Origin: Micromonospora sp. MW-13
GTDB lineage: Bacteria > Actinomycetota > Actinomycetes > Mycobacteriales > Micromonosporaceae
DNA: 35,139 bases
Direction: 5' to 3'
Assembly: GCF_003434305.1 (NCBI RefSeq)
Contig: NZ_QKKX01000094.1
Location: 1 to 35,139, forward strand
Below the pieces are notes generated by a model, which ran no database searches, was not told the origin of the DNA, and saw only the letters and a program-made list of their open reading frames with translations. This document shows, one piece after another, positions 8,427-18,339 of this stretch (position 1 is its first letter; the number at the start of each line of letters is the position of its first letter). Both the position numbers and the translations under genes were made by a program.

Positions 8427-8467
8427 CCGCCGGGCGGGGACCGCCGACCGACGATCCCGCCCGGCGG
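8427..8467 (-). terminator. Hairpin terminator between the two DUF4383 genes
   Basis: A perfect 12-bp stem (8427-8438 with 8456-8467) encloses a 17-nt loop and starts 8 nt past the stop codon of the upstream DUF4383 gene. There is no U-tract. Confidence 0.65.
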
Positions 8468-8475
8468 GTACCCGG

Positions 8476-8931
8476 TCAGAGGACGAGCCGGGCCTTCTGC
8501 CAGGCCTCGTTCTCCTCGTCGGTGCCGACCTTGCCGTACATGGCGACCATCAGCAGCACCAGCGAGAGGGTCAGCACCACGATGTCGGTGAAGATGGTGA
8601 AGTTGAAGATGTTGGCGTCGGTGTGCAGGAAGGCCAGCTCGGCCAGGCCGAGGACCATGAGCACGTACGCCAGCCACTGGTTGATCACGACGTCGAGGTT
8701 GCGGCCGATCCCGGTGCCGGCCAGGATCACGACGCCCAGCAGGATGCTGAGCAGCGAGAATCCGAGATTGGTCCCCTGGCCGAGCACCTTCGTGTCATCC
8801 TGGGCGAGGACGTCGTTGCCGGCGCTCGCGATGAGGCCGAGCACTCCGAAGACCACGAAGTACAGACCAACGAGCCCGCCGATCGCCCGGTAGATCGGCC
8901 GCGCGGGGTGGTTGACGGGGGTGTGGGCCAT
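8476..8931 (-). CDS. DUF4383 family membrane protein, copy 2
   Basis: A 151-residue four-helix membrane protein, paralogous to the gene at 7888-8358. It begins MAHTPVNHPARPIYRAIGGL and keeps the same spacing of hydrophobic segments (about 14-36, 55-73, 83-101, 106-127), ending in an acidic rather than basic tail. Function is unknown. The ATG at 8929-8931 has GGAGA about 8 nt upstream. An upstream extension of 25 codons is open but has no better start site. The opposite charge of the two C-termini (this one DEENEAWQKA, the other Arg-rich) is the clearest difference between the copies and would allow distinct partners, which is speculation. Confidence 0.8.
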   Translation of the reverse strand: MAHTPVNHPARPIYRAIGGLVGLYFVVFGVLGLIASAGNDVLAQDDTKVLGQGTNLGFSLLSILLGVVILAGTGIGRNLDVVINQWLAYVLMVLGLAELAFLHTDANIFNFTIFTDIVVLTLSLVLLMVAMYGKVGTDEENEAWQKARLVL

Positions 8932-9017
8932 GTCTGAGTCTCCAAGACCGTGCGGGTGAGGGGTCACCTGCGATTGTCCCGCACGGCGGGCTGTGACGCC
9001 GCACACCCCCCACCCGA

Positions 9018-9044
9018 GGCCGGCTCGCCTTCGGGACGCCGGCC
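9018..9044 (-). terminator. Hairpin terminator after the ABC-F gene
   Basis: The arms GGCCGGC (9018-9024) and GCCGGCC (9038-9044) pair perfectly. An inner CC-TTCG-GG can add two pairs around a UUCG tetraloop. It starts 3 nt past the ABC-F stop codon. Confidence 0.6.
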
Positions 9045-9047
9045 GGC

Positions 9048-10850
<1,803 letters not shown>

Positions 10851-10956
10851 GACCCCACCTCTCATGATCAAGGCGTCCCGGTGCCGGCGGGCACCTGGGG
10901 ACGCCTGGCCTCCAAGGGTACGCGGGCGTTCCGGTCCGCCCCGGCGGGCGTACGCC

Positions 10957-11913
10957 TCAGCCGATCCGCGCGCCGGCCACCGGGCCGTGCGCGGTGCGCG
11001 CCTGGCGGCACACCCCGGCGGTCGCCAGCTCGGCGGCGATCCGCTCGGCGTCGTCGGCGTTCGTGGCGAGGAACACACAGGTCGGCCCGGAGCCGGAGAC
11101 GATGCCGGCGAGCGCCCCGGCGGCCTCGCCGGCCTTCAGGGTGCCGGCCAGGGACGGGCGCATGGCGAGCGCGGCGTCCTGGAGGTCGTTGCCGAGGGCG
11201 GCGGCGAGCACCCGGGGGTCCCGCTGGCGCAGCGCGGCGAACAGCCCGTCGGTGCTGCCCAGCGGCGGGCCGGCGGCCCCGGCGTCGCGGAGCCGGTCGA
11301 GTTCGGCGTACGCGGCGGGGGTGGACAGCCCGCCGTCGGCGATGGCGACCACCCAGTGCCAGGAGGTGGGGCGGGCCAGCACGGGGCTGACCGCCTCGCC
11401 CCGGCCGGTGCCGAGCGCGGTGCCGCCGTGGATCAGGAACGGCACGTCGGAGCCGAGGTCGGCGGCGATCCCGGCCAGCTCGTCGCGGGACAGCCCGGTG
11501 CCCCAGAGGGCGTCGCAGGCGACCAGCGCGGCGGCGGCGTCGGCGCTGCCGCCGGCCAGCCCGCCGGCGAGCGGGATCTGCTTGCGCAGGTGCAGCCGGG
11601 CGTGCGGCGGGACGCCCGCGTACCCGGCGAGGGCGTGGGCGGCCCGGATGGCCAGGTTGGTGTCGTCCAGGGCCAGCTCGCCGGCGCCCTCCCCCTCCAT
11701 GGTCAGGGTGAGGGTGTCGCCCCGGCGGGCGGTGAGCTCGTCGTAGATGGAGATGGCGTGGTAGACGGTGTTCAGCTCGTGGTAGCCGTCCCGGCGCAGC
11801 GGGCCCACGCCGAGGTGCAGGTTGACCTTGGCGGGCACCCGCACCCGGACCGGGCCGCTGGCTCCGCGCCGCTGCTGGTCGTCATCGTCGTCCGGTCGCC
11901 AGGCCTCGGTCAC
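10957..11913 (-). CDS. ispE: 4-diphosphocytidyl-2-C-methyl-D-erythritol kinase
   Basis: A 318-residue GHMP kinase that phosphorylates CDP-ME in the MEP route to isoprenoids. Visible motifs are RVPAKVNLHLGVG with K29, the ATP-binding PLAGGLAGGSADAA (114-127), the catalytic Asp in LGSDVPF (D156) and GIVSGSGPTCVF near the C-terminus. The GTG start at 11911-11913 has no good ribosome binding site of its own. Instead its GTGA overlaps the stop codon of a 16-codon frame that does have one, so translation is probably coupled to that frame. It lies downstream of rsmA, the standard actinobacterial order. Confidence 0.94.
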   Translation of the reverse strand: MTEAWRPDDDDDQQRRGASGPVRVRVPAKVNLHLGVGPLRRDGYHELNTVYHAISIYDELTARRGDTLTLTMEGEGAGELALDDTNLAIRAAHALAGYAGVPPHARLHLRKQIPLAGGLAGGSADAAAALVACDALWGTGLSRDELAGIAADLGSDVPFLIHGGTALGTGRGEAVSPVLARPTSWHWVVAIADGGLSTPAAYAELDRLRDAGAAGPPLGSTDGLFAALRQRDPRVLAAALGNDLQDAALAMRPSLAGTLKAGEAAGALAGIVSGSGPTCVFLATNADDAERIAAELATAGVCRQARTAHGPVAGARIG

Positions 11914-11960
11914 GGGGCGATGTCCCGCAGGCGCAGGCGGATGTCGAACGGCTTGGTCAC
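11910..11960 (-). CDS. 16-residue reading frame translationally coupled to ispE
   Basis: On the minus strand a GTG at 11958-11960, preceded by GAGGAG at 6-nt spacing, opens the frame MTKPFDIRLRLRDIAP and stops with a TGA that overlaps the ispE start (GTGA). The ribosome binding site is much better than the one before ispE. The peptide is basic and possibly amphipathic. The frame stays open upstream, but no other start is obvious nearby. It may be a leader that feeds ribosomes to ispE, or a functional micropeptide; nothing known to me matches it. Confidence 0.45.
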   Translation of the reverse strand: MTKPFDIRLRLRDIAP

Positions 11961-12048
11961 GATCAGCTCCTCGGCGGAGTCGGCGGCCGGCGGCGAACCG
12001 GCCGTCAGCCAGGTCGTACGCGTGCCCGGTCCCGGGCACCGCGCCAGC

Positions 12049-12918
12049 CTACTGGGCGGCCGGTGCGGCGGTCGGGGCCGACGCGGCGATGGCGGCGAAC
12101 TGCTCGACGGTGAGCGACTCGCCGCGCGCCCCGGGGTCCACGCCGGCGGCGGTGAGCGTCGCGGCGGCCCGGTCCGCGCCGCCGGCCCAGCCGGCCAGGG
12201 CGGCCCGCAGGGTCTTGCGGCGCTGCGCGAACGCGGCGTCCACGACGGCGAAGACGCGTTCCCGGGGCACGTCGGGGCGGGGCAGCTCGCGGCGGGTGAA
12301 GGCGACCAGCCCGGAGTCGACGTTGGGCACCGGCCAGAACACGTTGGGTGGCACCCGGCCGGCGGCGCGGGCTCGGGCGTACCAGGCGAGCTTGACCGAC
12401 GGGATGCCGTAGACCTTGGAGCCGGGTCCGGCGACGAGCCGGTCCGCGACCTCCTTCTGCACCATCACCAGCCCGTGCCGCAGGCCGGGCAGCTCGGCCA
12501 GCAGGTGCAGCACGACCGGCACCGCCACGTTGTACGGCAGGTTCGCCACCAGCGCGGTCGGCGCGGGGTCGGCCAGTTCGGCGGCGCCGATCCGCAGGGC
12601 GTCCGCGTGGTGCACGGTCAGCCGGGCGGCGGCCGGTCCGGCGAACCGGGCGGCGGTCTCCGGCAGCGCGGCGGCCAGCGTCGGGTCGAGTTCCACGGCG
12701 TGGGTGTGCGCGGCCACCGGCAGCAGGGCCAGGGTGAGCGAGCCGAGGCCGGGGCCGACCTCCAGGGCGACGTCGTCCGGGGCCAGCCCGGCGGCGGTGA
12801 CGATCCGGCGGACGGTGTTCGGGTCGTGCACGAAGTTCTGGCCGAGCTTCTTGGTCGGGTGCACGCCGAGCCGGGCGGCGAGGTCCCGGATCTCCGCCGG
12901 GCCGAGCAGGCCGGTCAC
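12049..12918 (-). CDS. rsmA: 16S rRNA (adenine1518/1519-N6)-dimethyltransferase
   Basis: A 289-residue RsmA/KsgA methyltransferase, which dimethylates two adjacent adenines near the 3' end of 16S rRNA late in 30S assembly. Visible motifs are KKLGQNFVHDPN (23-34), the SAM-binding EVGPGLGSLT (53-62) and the catalytic NLPYN (126-130), with FWPVPNVDSGLVAF and AFAQRRKTLR in the C-terminal domain. Starting at GTG (12916-12918), it lies only 4 nt after the tatD stop, so the two are surely co-transcribed and probably coupled. The C-terminal tail is Ala/Pro-rich. Confidence 0.96.
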   Translation of the reverse strand: MTGLLGPAEIRDLAARLGVHPTKKLGQNFVHDPNTVRRIVTAAGLAPDDVALEVGPGLGSLTLALLPVAAHTHAVELDPTLAAALPETAARFAGPAAARLTVHHADALRIGAAELADPAPTALVANLPYNVAVPVVLHLLAELPGLRHGLVMVQKEVADRLVAGPGSKVYGIPSVKLAWYARARAAGRVPPNVFWPVPNVDSGLVAFTRRELPRPDVPRERVFAVVDAAFAQRRKTLRAALAGWAGGADRAAATLTAAGVDPGARGESLTVEQFAAIAASAPTAAPAAQ

Positions 12919-12922
12919 CGGG

Positions 12923-13825
12923 TCACCACGGACCGAAGGCGCGCTCGCCGTTGGCCGACAGCGCCGCGCACAGCTCGTCGAGGTCCGCGCCGGTGGTCGC
13001 GGCCAGCGCCCGCACGGTGAGGGGGATCAGGTACGACGCGTTGGGCCGCCCCCGGTGCGGGGTGGGGGTCAGGTACGGCGCGTCGGTCTCCACCAGGAGC
13101 TGGTCGAGCGGGGTGAGCGCGGCGGCCTCGCGCAGCGCGACGGCGCTGGCGAAGGTGACGGTGCCGGCGAAGCTGAGCAGGTAGCCGCGGCGCACGCAGT
13201 CGGCGGCGAACCCGGCGTCGCCGGAGAAGCAGTGCAGCACGACGGTGTCCGGGGCGCCCTCGTCGTCGAGGATCCGCAGCACGTCGGCGTGCGCGTCCCG
13301 GTCGTGGATGACCAGGGCCTTGCCGTACCGCTTGGCGATGGCGACGTGCGCGCGGAAGCTCTCCTCCTGCGCGGCCCGGCCCTCGTCGCCGGTACGGAAG
13401 AAGTCCATCCCGGTCTCGCCGATCCCGCGCACCCGGGCCCGGGCGGCGAGCGCCTCGATCGCCCGCAGCGCCTCGTCGAGGTCGGTCAGCCGGGGCGCCT
13501 CGTTGGGATGCAGGGCGACGGTGGCCAGCACGGCCGGGTAGCGGTCGGCCGCGTCGGCGCCCCACGCGGAGGACGCCACGTCCACGCCGACCTGGACGAG
13601 CCGGTCCACGCCGGCCTCGGCGGCCACCGCGACGGTCGCCGCGACCGGGTCGTCGGCGCGGGCGTTCCCGCCCGCCCCGCCGGCCGGGGCACCGGCCTCG
13701 GTGACGGTGATGTCCAGGTGGGTGTGGCTGTCCGGCACGGGACGGGGCAGCGGCTCGGGCGCGGGCGGGAACTCCCCGCCCCGGCGGGTGGCCCGCTGGC
13801 GGCGGGACTCAGTCGGCTCGGTCAT
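12923..13825 (-). CDS. tatD: TatD family metal-dependent hydrolase (DNase)
   Basis: A 300-residue TatD-family metallohydrolase with a TIM-barrel fold. Metal ligands are visible in DSHTHLD (32-38), GIGETGMDFFRT, VIHDRDAHAD, LHCFSG and VETDAPYLTPTPHRG. Family members are 3'-5' exonucleases or quality-control nucleases in the cytoplasm. About 30 residues at the N-terminus precede the barrel, longer than in E. coli. The ATG at 13823-13825 was chosen; another ATG at 13837 is in frame and neither has a strong ribosome binding site. The gene directly precedes rsmA, whereas Mycobacterium and Streptomyces have rpfB between them. Confidence 0.93.
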   Translation of the reverse strand: MTEPTESRRQRATRRGGEFPPAPEPLPRPVPDSHTHLDITVTEAGAPAGGAGGNARADDPVAATVAVAAEAGVDRLVQVGVDVASSAWGADAADRYPAVLATVALHPNEAPRLTDLDEALRAIEALAARARVRGIGETGMDFFRTGDEGRAAQEESFRAHVAIAKRYGKALVIHDRDAHADVLRILDDEGAPDTVVLHCFSGDAGFAADCVRRGYLLSFAGTVTFASAVALREAAALTPLDQLLVETDAPYLTPTPHRGRPNASYLIPLTVRALAATTGADLDELCAALSANGERAFGPW

Positions 13826-13973
13826 CGCCGCCAGCATCACACACCACCGGTCGGCGCCGGTCCGCCACCCGGTCCCTCCCGCGCCCCGCCACCGGCTCCC
13901 CCGGCACCGCGCTGACCAGGTCCCGCTCACCGGGCCGACATCCGGGGTTCACCTGCCCGGCACCGGACGGGCC

Positions 13974-13979
13974 TAGCGT
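13974..13979 (+). promoter_or_regulatory. Possible leaderless -10 box (415-residue gene)
   Basis: TAGCGT lies 7 nt before the GTG, so a transcript would begin at or next to the start codon. TTCACC at 13948-13953 is a weak -35 candidate with a long 20-nt spacer. Confidence 0.4.
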
Positions 13980-13986
13980 CGCCGGG

Positions 13987-15234
13987 GTGAGCGTCGTCCC
14001 CCAGGCCAGTGGAGCCGCCGAGGAGCGGACGGGGCTGCGCGTGACGTGCGGCGGGGTGGTGTACCCGGCCGAGGAGATCGCCCGGGGCGCGGCGTACGAG
14101 CTGTTCAGCGCCGAGGAGGCGCCCGGCTTCGAGTGGGCGCCCCGGTCGGGGGTGCCGCTGCCCTGGCGGAGGTTCGTGCACGTTACCGAGGTGACGGCGG
14201 TGCGTGGGGTCGGTGAGCCGGCCGAGGAGGCGGAGACGCCGCTGCTGGTGCCGCTGCACCGGGAGCGGGGCTGGGCGCAGGTGCACCGGCTCAGCCAGCA
14301 GCCGGCCGCGGCCGGCGACCCGACGCTGGCGGCGGTCCGGGCGTCCGCGGTGGTCCGCCGGGGCACCCGGATGGTCAAGGTGCTCTCCGCCCGGCAGCTC
14401 GCCGGGTACGCCCGGGGCTGGCTGCCGCACGGGTTCTGCCACCGCGAGCACGACATCGCCCACCTGCGTACCCCGGAGAAGCTGGCGGTGCTGCGCACCG
14501 ACTCGCCGGGCGGCCGGGACGACCTGGACGTGGCGTACACGCTACGCTGGCGGGCCGCCGACCCGGGCGACTACGTCCCGCCGGTCGGCGCGGCGTGGCG
14601 GGGCCTGACCGCGCTGCCGCCCCGGGACCGGCTCGGCCCGCCGGTGCTCGGCACCGGGTTCGTGCCGAGCGAGGCGCAGCTCGTCCCGGAGTTCGTGACC
14701 CGGGACTTCGCCGACCTGCCGATGCCGGCGAACGCCACCCTGCTCGCCTACCCGGCATCCGGGGAGGAGGTGGTGCTGTACAGCTACCAGGCCGAGCAGC
14801 GGGGCTGGTTGCGGATGGTCGGCCCACAGTGGCGACACCTGCTCGCGGCGGTGCCCGGGCTGTCCCCCGACCAGGAGTACCTGCCGACCGGGGAGACGCC
14901 CCGCTCGACCCAGCTCGTCGGCGGGTACGCCGGGACCGGGTACGAGGCGGTGGCCGACCTCCCCGGCGGGTTCCGGGTGCTGGCGATGACCCGGGCCGCG
15001 CGGTACCCGGTCGAGGCGGTGGTCCGTCGGCTGCGGCACGCCGGCTGGCGGGGCGTGCCCTGCCTGGTGCTGCGGGAGGAGGCCGACTGGCTGCGGCTGC
15101 GGCTGATCCGGCCGGACCCGGACGCGGTGGTCGCGACCGGGGCGCAGTGCCAGGAACGGGGCGTCTACGAGACCTGGGCCCCGGCGACCGAGGTGACCGA
15201 CGACCGGATGGTGGACGTGCCGTACCCCGGCTGA
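13987..15234 (+). CDS. Hypothetical protein, 415 residues
   Basis: I do not recognise a family. The 415-residue product has no signal peptide or membrane helix and looks like a soluble, Trp-, Pro- and Arg-rich cytoplasmic protein. Features are TCGGVVYPAEEIARGAAYELF near the N-terminus, a middle stretch HGFCHREHDIAHLRTPEK, and two similar-looking parts (PLLVPLHRERGWAQVHRLSQ and VLYSYQAEQRGWLRMVGPQW) that may be related repeats. The GTG start has no ribosome binding site, but TAGCGT lies 7 nt upstream, consistent with a leaderless transcript. It is divergent from tatD and sits, with the following hydrolase, in a place usually occupied by metG-tatD neighbours, so it is probably an accessory insertion. 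Confidence 0.8.
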   Translation: MSVVPQASGAAEERTGLRVTCGGVVYPAEEIARGAAYELFSAEEAPGFEWAPRSGVPLPWRRFVHVTEVTAVRGVGEPAEEAETPLLVPLHRERGWAQVHRLSQQPAAAGDPTLAAVRASAVVRRGTRMVKVLSARQLAGYARGWLPHGFCHREHDIAHLRTPEKLAVLRTDSPGGRDDLDVAYTLRWRAADPGDYVPPVGAAWRGLTALPPRDRLGPPVLGTGFVPSEAQLVPEFVTRDFADLPMPANATLLAYPASGEEVVLYSYQAEQRGWLRMVGPQWRHLLAAVPGLSPDQEYLPTGETPRSTQLVGGYAGTGYEAVADLPGGFRVLAMTRAARYPVEAVVRRLRHAGWRGVPCLVLREEADWLRLRLIRPDPDAVVATGAQCQERGVYETWAPATEVTDDRMVDVPYPG

Positions 15235-15331
15235 CCGGCGGCGGGCCGGCGCGGCGGCGGGTGGGCATAACGGCGGGCGGGCCGGGAATGCGCGGGCGTC
15301 CGACGACCCCGACCCCGCTGCGGGAGACGAC

Positions 15332-16183
15332 ATGCCGTTCATCACCGTCGGCGCGGAGAACTCTGCGCCCATCGACCTGTACTACGAGGACCACGGTGCC
15401 GGGCAGCCGGTGGTGCTGATCCACGGATTCCCGTTCAACGGGGCGACCTGGGAGAAGCAGACCAGCGCCCTGCTCGCCGCCGGCTACCGCACGATCACGT
15501 ACGACCGGCGGGGGTTCGGCAACTCCAGCCAGCCGGCGGCCGGGTACGACTACGACACGTTCGCGGCCGACCTGGACGTGCTGATGACCGAGCTGGACCT
15601 GCGCAACGCGATCCTGATCGGGCACTCGATGGGCACCGGGGAGGTGACCCGCTACCTCGGCACGTACGGGTCGGACCGGGTGGACCGGGCGGTGCTGCTC
15701 GCCCCGCTCGCGCCGTTCCTGCTGAAGACCGCCGACAACCCGGAGGGGCTGGACCGGAGCCTGTTCGACGGGTTCCAGCAGGCGATCCTCGCCGACCGGT
15801 TCGCGTTCCTCACCAGCTTCTGCGACAACTTCTTCAACTACGCGGACAACAAGGGCAAGCTGGTCAGCGAGGAGGCGTACCGGGCGCACTGGGAGATCGG
15901 CACGCGGGCCTCGGCGATCGGCACGTACCAGTCCGTGGACGCGTGGCTGACCGATTTCCGGCCCGACCTGCCCCGGATCGACGTGCCGGTGCTGCTCGTG
16001 CAGGGCGACCAGGACCGGGTGCTCCCGTACGCGGCGACCGGGCAGCGATTGCAGTCGATGCTGCCCGACGGGCGGCTGACCACCCTCAAGGGGGCGCCGC
16101 ACGGCATCCCGTGGACCAACGGCGACGAGGTGAACCGCGCGATCCTGGAGTTCGTGGTGGCCCCGGCAATGGCCCGGCGCTGA
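15332..16183 (+). CDS. Alpha/beta hydrolase, cofactor-free haloperoxidase-like
   Basis: A 283-residue alpha/beta hydrolase of the non-heme chloroperoxidase/esterase group. The oxyanion-hole segment LIHGFPFNG and YDRRGFGNSSQP are typical of this group. The catalytic triad is visible as S99 in GHSMGTGE, an Asp in QGDQDRVLP (D228 by alignment) and H257 in GAPHGIPW. Such enzymes hydrolyse esters and can form peracids from acetate and H2O2 in vitro; the true substrate cannot be read from sequence. The ATG start has GGGAG about 6 nt upstream. It follows the unknown gene by 97 bp on the same strand and is separated from convergent metG by a 32-bp perfect palindrome. Confidence 0.9.
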   Translation: MPFITVGAENSAPIDLYYEDHGAGQPVVLIHGFPFNGATWEKQTSALLAAGYRTITYDRRGFGNSSQPAAGYDYDTFAADLDVLMTELDLRNAILIGHSMGTGEVTRYLGTYGSDRVDRAVLLAPLAPFLLKTADNPEGLDRSLFDGFQQAILADRFAFLTSFCDNFFNYADNKGKLVSEEAYRAHWEIGTRASAIGTYQSVDAWLTDFRPDLPRIDVPVLLVQGDQDRVLPYAATGQRLQSMLPDGRLTTLKGAPHGIPWTNGDEVNRAILEFVVAPAMARR

Positions 16184-16208
16184 GGCGGCCGACGGGGCGG
16201 GCGTACCA

Positions 16209-16240
16209 GCCGGCGCGGCCCCCCGGGGGGCCGCGCCGGC
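16209..16240. terminator. Bidirectional terminator: 32-bp perfect palindrome
   Basis: Positions 16209-16224 and 16225-16240 are perfect reverse complements with no spacer, entirely G and C. It sits between two convergent genes, 26 bp past the hydrolase stop and 25 bp past the metG stop, so it probably ends transcription from both sides. Confidence 0.8.
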
Positions 16241-16265
16241 GCGGTGGTTCGGGCCGGTGCGGCGG

Positions 16266-18089
16266 TCAGCCGGCGAGCCGGGCCAGTTCCTCGTCGACGA
16301 TCGACGGGTCGAGCTTGCGGAAGACCGGCTTCGGCGCCGCGAGCGGCCGGCCCACCTCCAGCGGTACGGACTCCCAACGCGCCCCGACCGTGTAGTCCCC
16401 GGTCAGCACCGGGTACGCGGGCCCGCCGTCGAGGTCGTCGACCTCCTCCAGCACGGGCATCGGCGCGTGCACGCCGGTGCCGCCGAGCAGCTCGTGGATC
16501 TTCTGCGCGGAGTGCGGCAGGAACGGGGTGAGCAGCGTGTTCGCGTCGCTGACCACCTGGAGGGCGACGTGCAGGATGGTGCCCATCCGGGGCTTGTCCG
16601 CCTCGTCCTTGAGCTTCCACGGGGCCTGCTCGGAGAGGTACTTGTTGGCCTCGGCGACGACCCGCATCGCCTCGCCGATGGCCTGCTTCTGCCGGTGCCG
16701 GCCGATCAGGCCACCGACGGTCGCGAAGCCGGCCCGGGCGGTGGCGAGCAGCGCCTCGTCGGCCTCGGTGAGCCCGGCCGGGTCGACCGGCGGGATCGCG
16801 CCGAAGTTCTTCGCCGCCATGGAGACGGACCGGTTGACCAGGTTGCCCCAGCCGGCGACCAGTTCGTCGTTGTTGCGGCGGAGGAACTCGGCCCAGGTGA
16901 AGTCGGTGTCGTTGCTCTCCGGGCCGGCGACGGCGATGAAGTAGCGCAGCGCGTCGGCGTCGTACCGCTCCAGGAAGTCCCGGACGTAGATGACCACCTT
17001 GCGGGATGAGGAGAACTTGCGCCCCTCCATGGTCAGGTACTCGCTGGAGACCACCTCGGTGGGCAGGTCGAGCCGGCCCAGCCGGCCCGGCTCGCCGTCG
17101 CGCGCGCCCTCGCCCGAGTAGCCGCTGAGCAGCGCCGGCCAGATCACCGAGTGGAAGACGATGTTGTCCTTGCCCATGAAGTAGCAGCTCTGCCCGCCGC
17201 CGTCGGCGGACGGGGTGCCACCCTCGGCGTCCCTCGGGTTCCAGAACTTCCGCCACGCCTCCGGGTCACCGGTGCGGCGGGCCCACTCGATCGACGCGGA
17301 CAGATAGCCGATGACCGCGTCGAACCATACGTAGATCCGCTTGTCCGGCCGGTCCCGCCAGCCGTCGAGGGGGATCGGCACGCCCCAGTCCAGGTCCCGG
17401 GTGATCGCCCGGGGCTGGAGGTCGTCGAGCAGGTTCCGGGAGAACCGCAGCACGTTGGGCCGCCAGCCCTCACGGCTGTCCAGCCACTGCCGCAGGGCGT
17501 CGGCCAGGGCCGGCAGGTCGAGAAAGAAGTGCTCGGTCTCGATGAACTCCGGAGTCTCGCCGTTGATCTTGGACTTCGGGTTGATCAGGTCGACCGGGTC
17601 GAGCTGGTTGCCGCAGTTGTCGCACTGGTCGCCACGGGCGCTGTCGTACCCGCAGATCGGGCAGGTGCCCTCGATGTACCGGTCGGGCAGGGTCCGGCCG
17701 GTGGACGGGGAGATCGCGCCGACCGTGACCTTGGGGACAATGTAGCCGTTGCGGTGCATCCCGGAGAACAACTCCTGCACCACGGCGTAGTGGTTGCGGG
17801 TGGTGGTACGGGTGAACAGGTCGTACGACAGCCCGAGCGCCCGCAGGTCCTCGGCGATCACCCGGTTGTACCGGTCGGCCAGCTCGCGCGGGGTGACCCC
17901 CTCGGCGTCGGCCTGCACCTGGATCGGGGTGCCGTGCTCGTCGGTGCCGGACACCATGAGCACGTCGTGGCCGGCCATCCGCATGTACCGGGCGAAGACG
18001 TCGGAGGGAACGCCGAAACCGGAGACGTGGCCGATGTGGCGCGGGCCGTTGGCGTAAGGCCAGGCTACCGCCGCGAGAACGTGACTCAT
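16266..18089 (-). CDS. metG: Methionyl-tRNA synthetase
   Basis: A 607-residue class I synthetase that charges tRNA-Met. The HIGH motif is at 18-21 (NGPRHIGHVSGF), and a KMSKS-type loop appears as GRKFSSSRK near 355-360, the KFSSS variant seen in actinobacteria. A zinc knuckle CPICGYDSARGDQCDNCG lies near 141-160. There is no C-terminal tRNA-binding dimerisation domain. The ATG (MSHVLAAVAWPY) is the first plausible start; the frame is open far upstream, but that part is Pro/Gly-rich shadow sequence. No ribosome binding site is visible, and TAGGCT lies 8 nt upstream, suggesting a leaderless mRNA. Confidence 0.95.
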   Translation of the reverse strand: MSHVLAAVAWPYANGPRHIGHVSGFGVPSDVFARYMRMAGHDVLMVSGTDEHGTPIQVQADAEGVTPRELADRYNRVIAEDLRALGLSYDLFTRTTTRNHYAVVQELFSGMHRNGYIVPKVTVGAISPSTGRTLPDRYIEGTCPICGYDSARGDQCDNCGNQLDPVDLINPKSKINGETPEFIETEHFFLDLPALADALRQWLDSREGWRPNVLRFSRNLLDDLQPRAITRDLDWGVPIPLDGWRDRPDKRIYVWFDAVIGYLSASIEWARRTGDPEAWRKFWNPRDAEGGTPSADGGGQSCYFMGKDNIVFHSVIWPALLSGYSGEGARDGEPGRLGRLDLPTEVVSSEYLTMEGRKFSSSRKVVIYVRDFLERYDADALRYFIAVAGPESNDTDFTWAEFLRRNNDELVAGWGNLVNRSVSMAAKNFGAIPPVDPAGLTEADEALLATARAGFATVGGLIGRHRQKQAIGEAMRVVAEANKYLSEQAPWKLKDEADKPRMGTILHVALQVVSDANTLLTPFLPHSAQKIHELLGGTGVHAPMPVLEEVDDLDGGPAYPVLTGDYTVGARWESVPLEVGRPLAAPKPVFRKLDPSIVDEELARLAG

Positions 18090-18097
18090 GACCAGCA

Positions 18098-18103
18098 AGC
18101 CTA
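18098..18103 (-). promoter_or_regulatory. Possible leaderless -10 box of metG
   Basis: On the minus strand TAGGCT is followed by 8 nt and the metG ATG. No Shine-Dalgarno sequence is present between them. Confidence 0.4.
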
Positions 18104-18339
18104 GTGACCGCGTCGGGCGTCCCGCGAACCAATAGGCCGCCCGTGCGGTCGACACCCTGTCGGGGCGACCCGACGCAACCCGGACCAGGCAGCCCGATGG
18201 CCCCCCTCGGGCAACCCACCCCACCCCCACCCCCACCGCCCGGGCGGCGGTGATCAAGGTGGCGGGGTGGCGACAATTGCCGGATTTGTCGCCGACACAC
18301 GGTCTGAGCTGCCCGGGAGCCCGCGCCGGCCGGGGTCCA

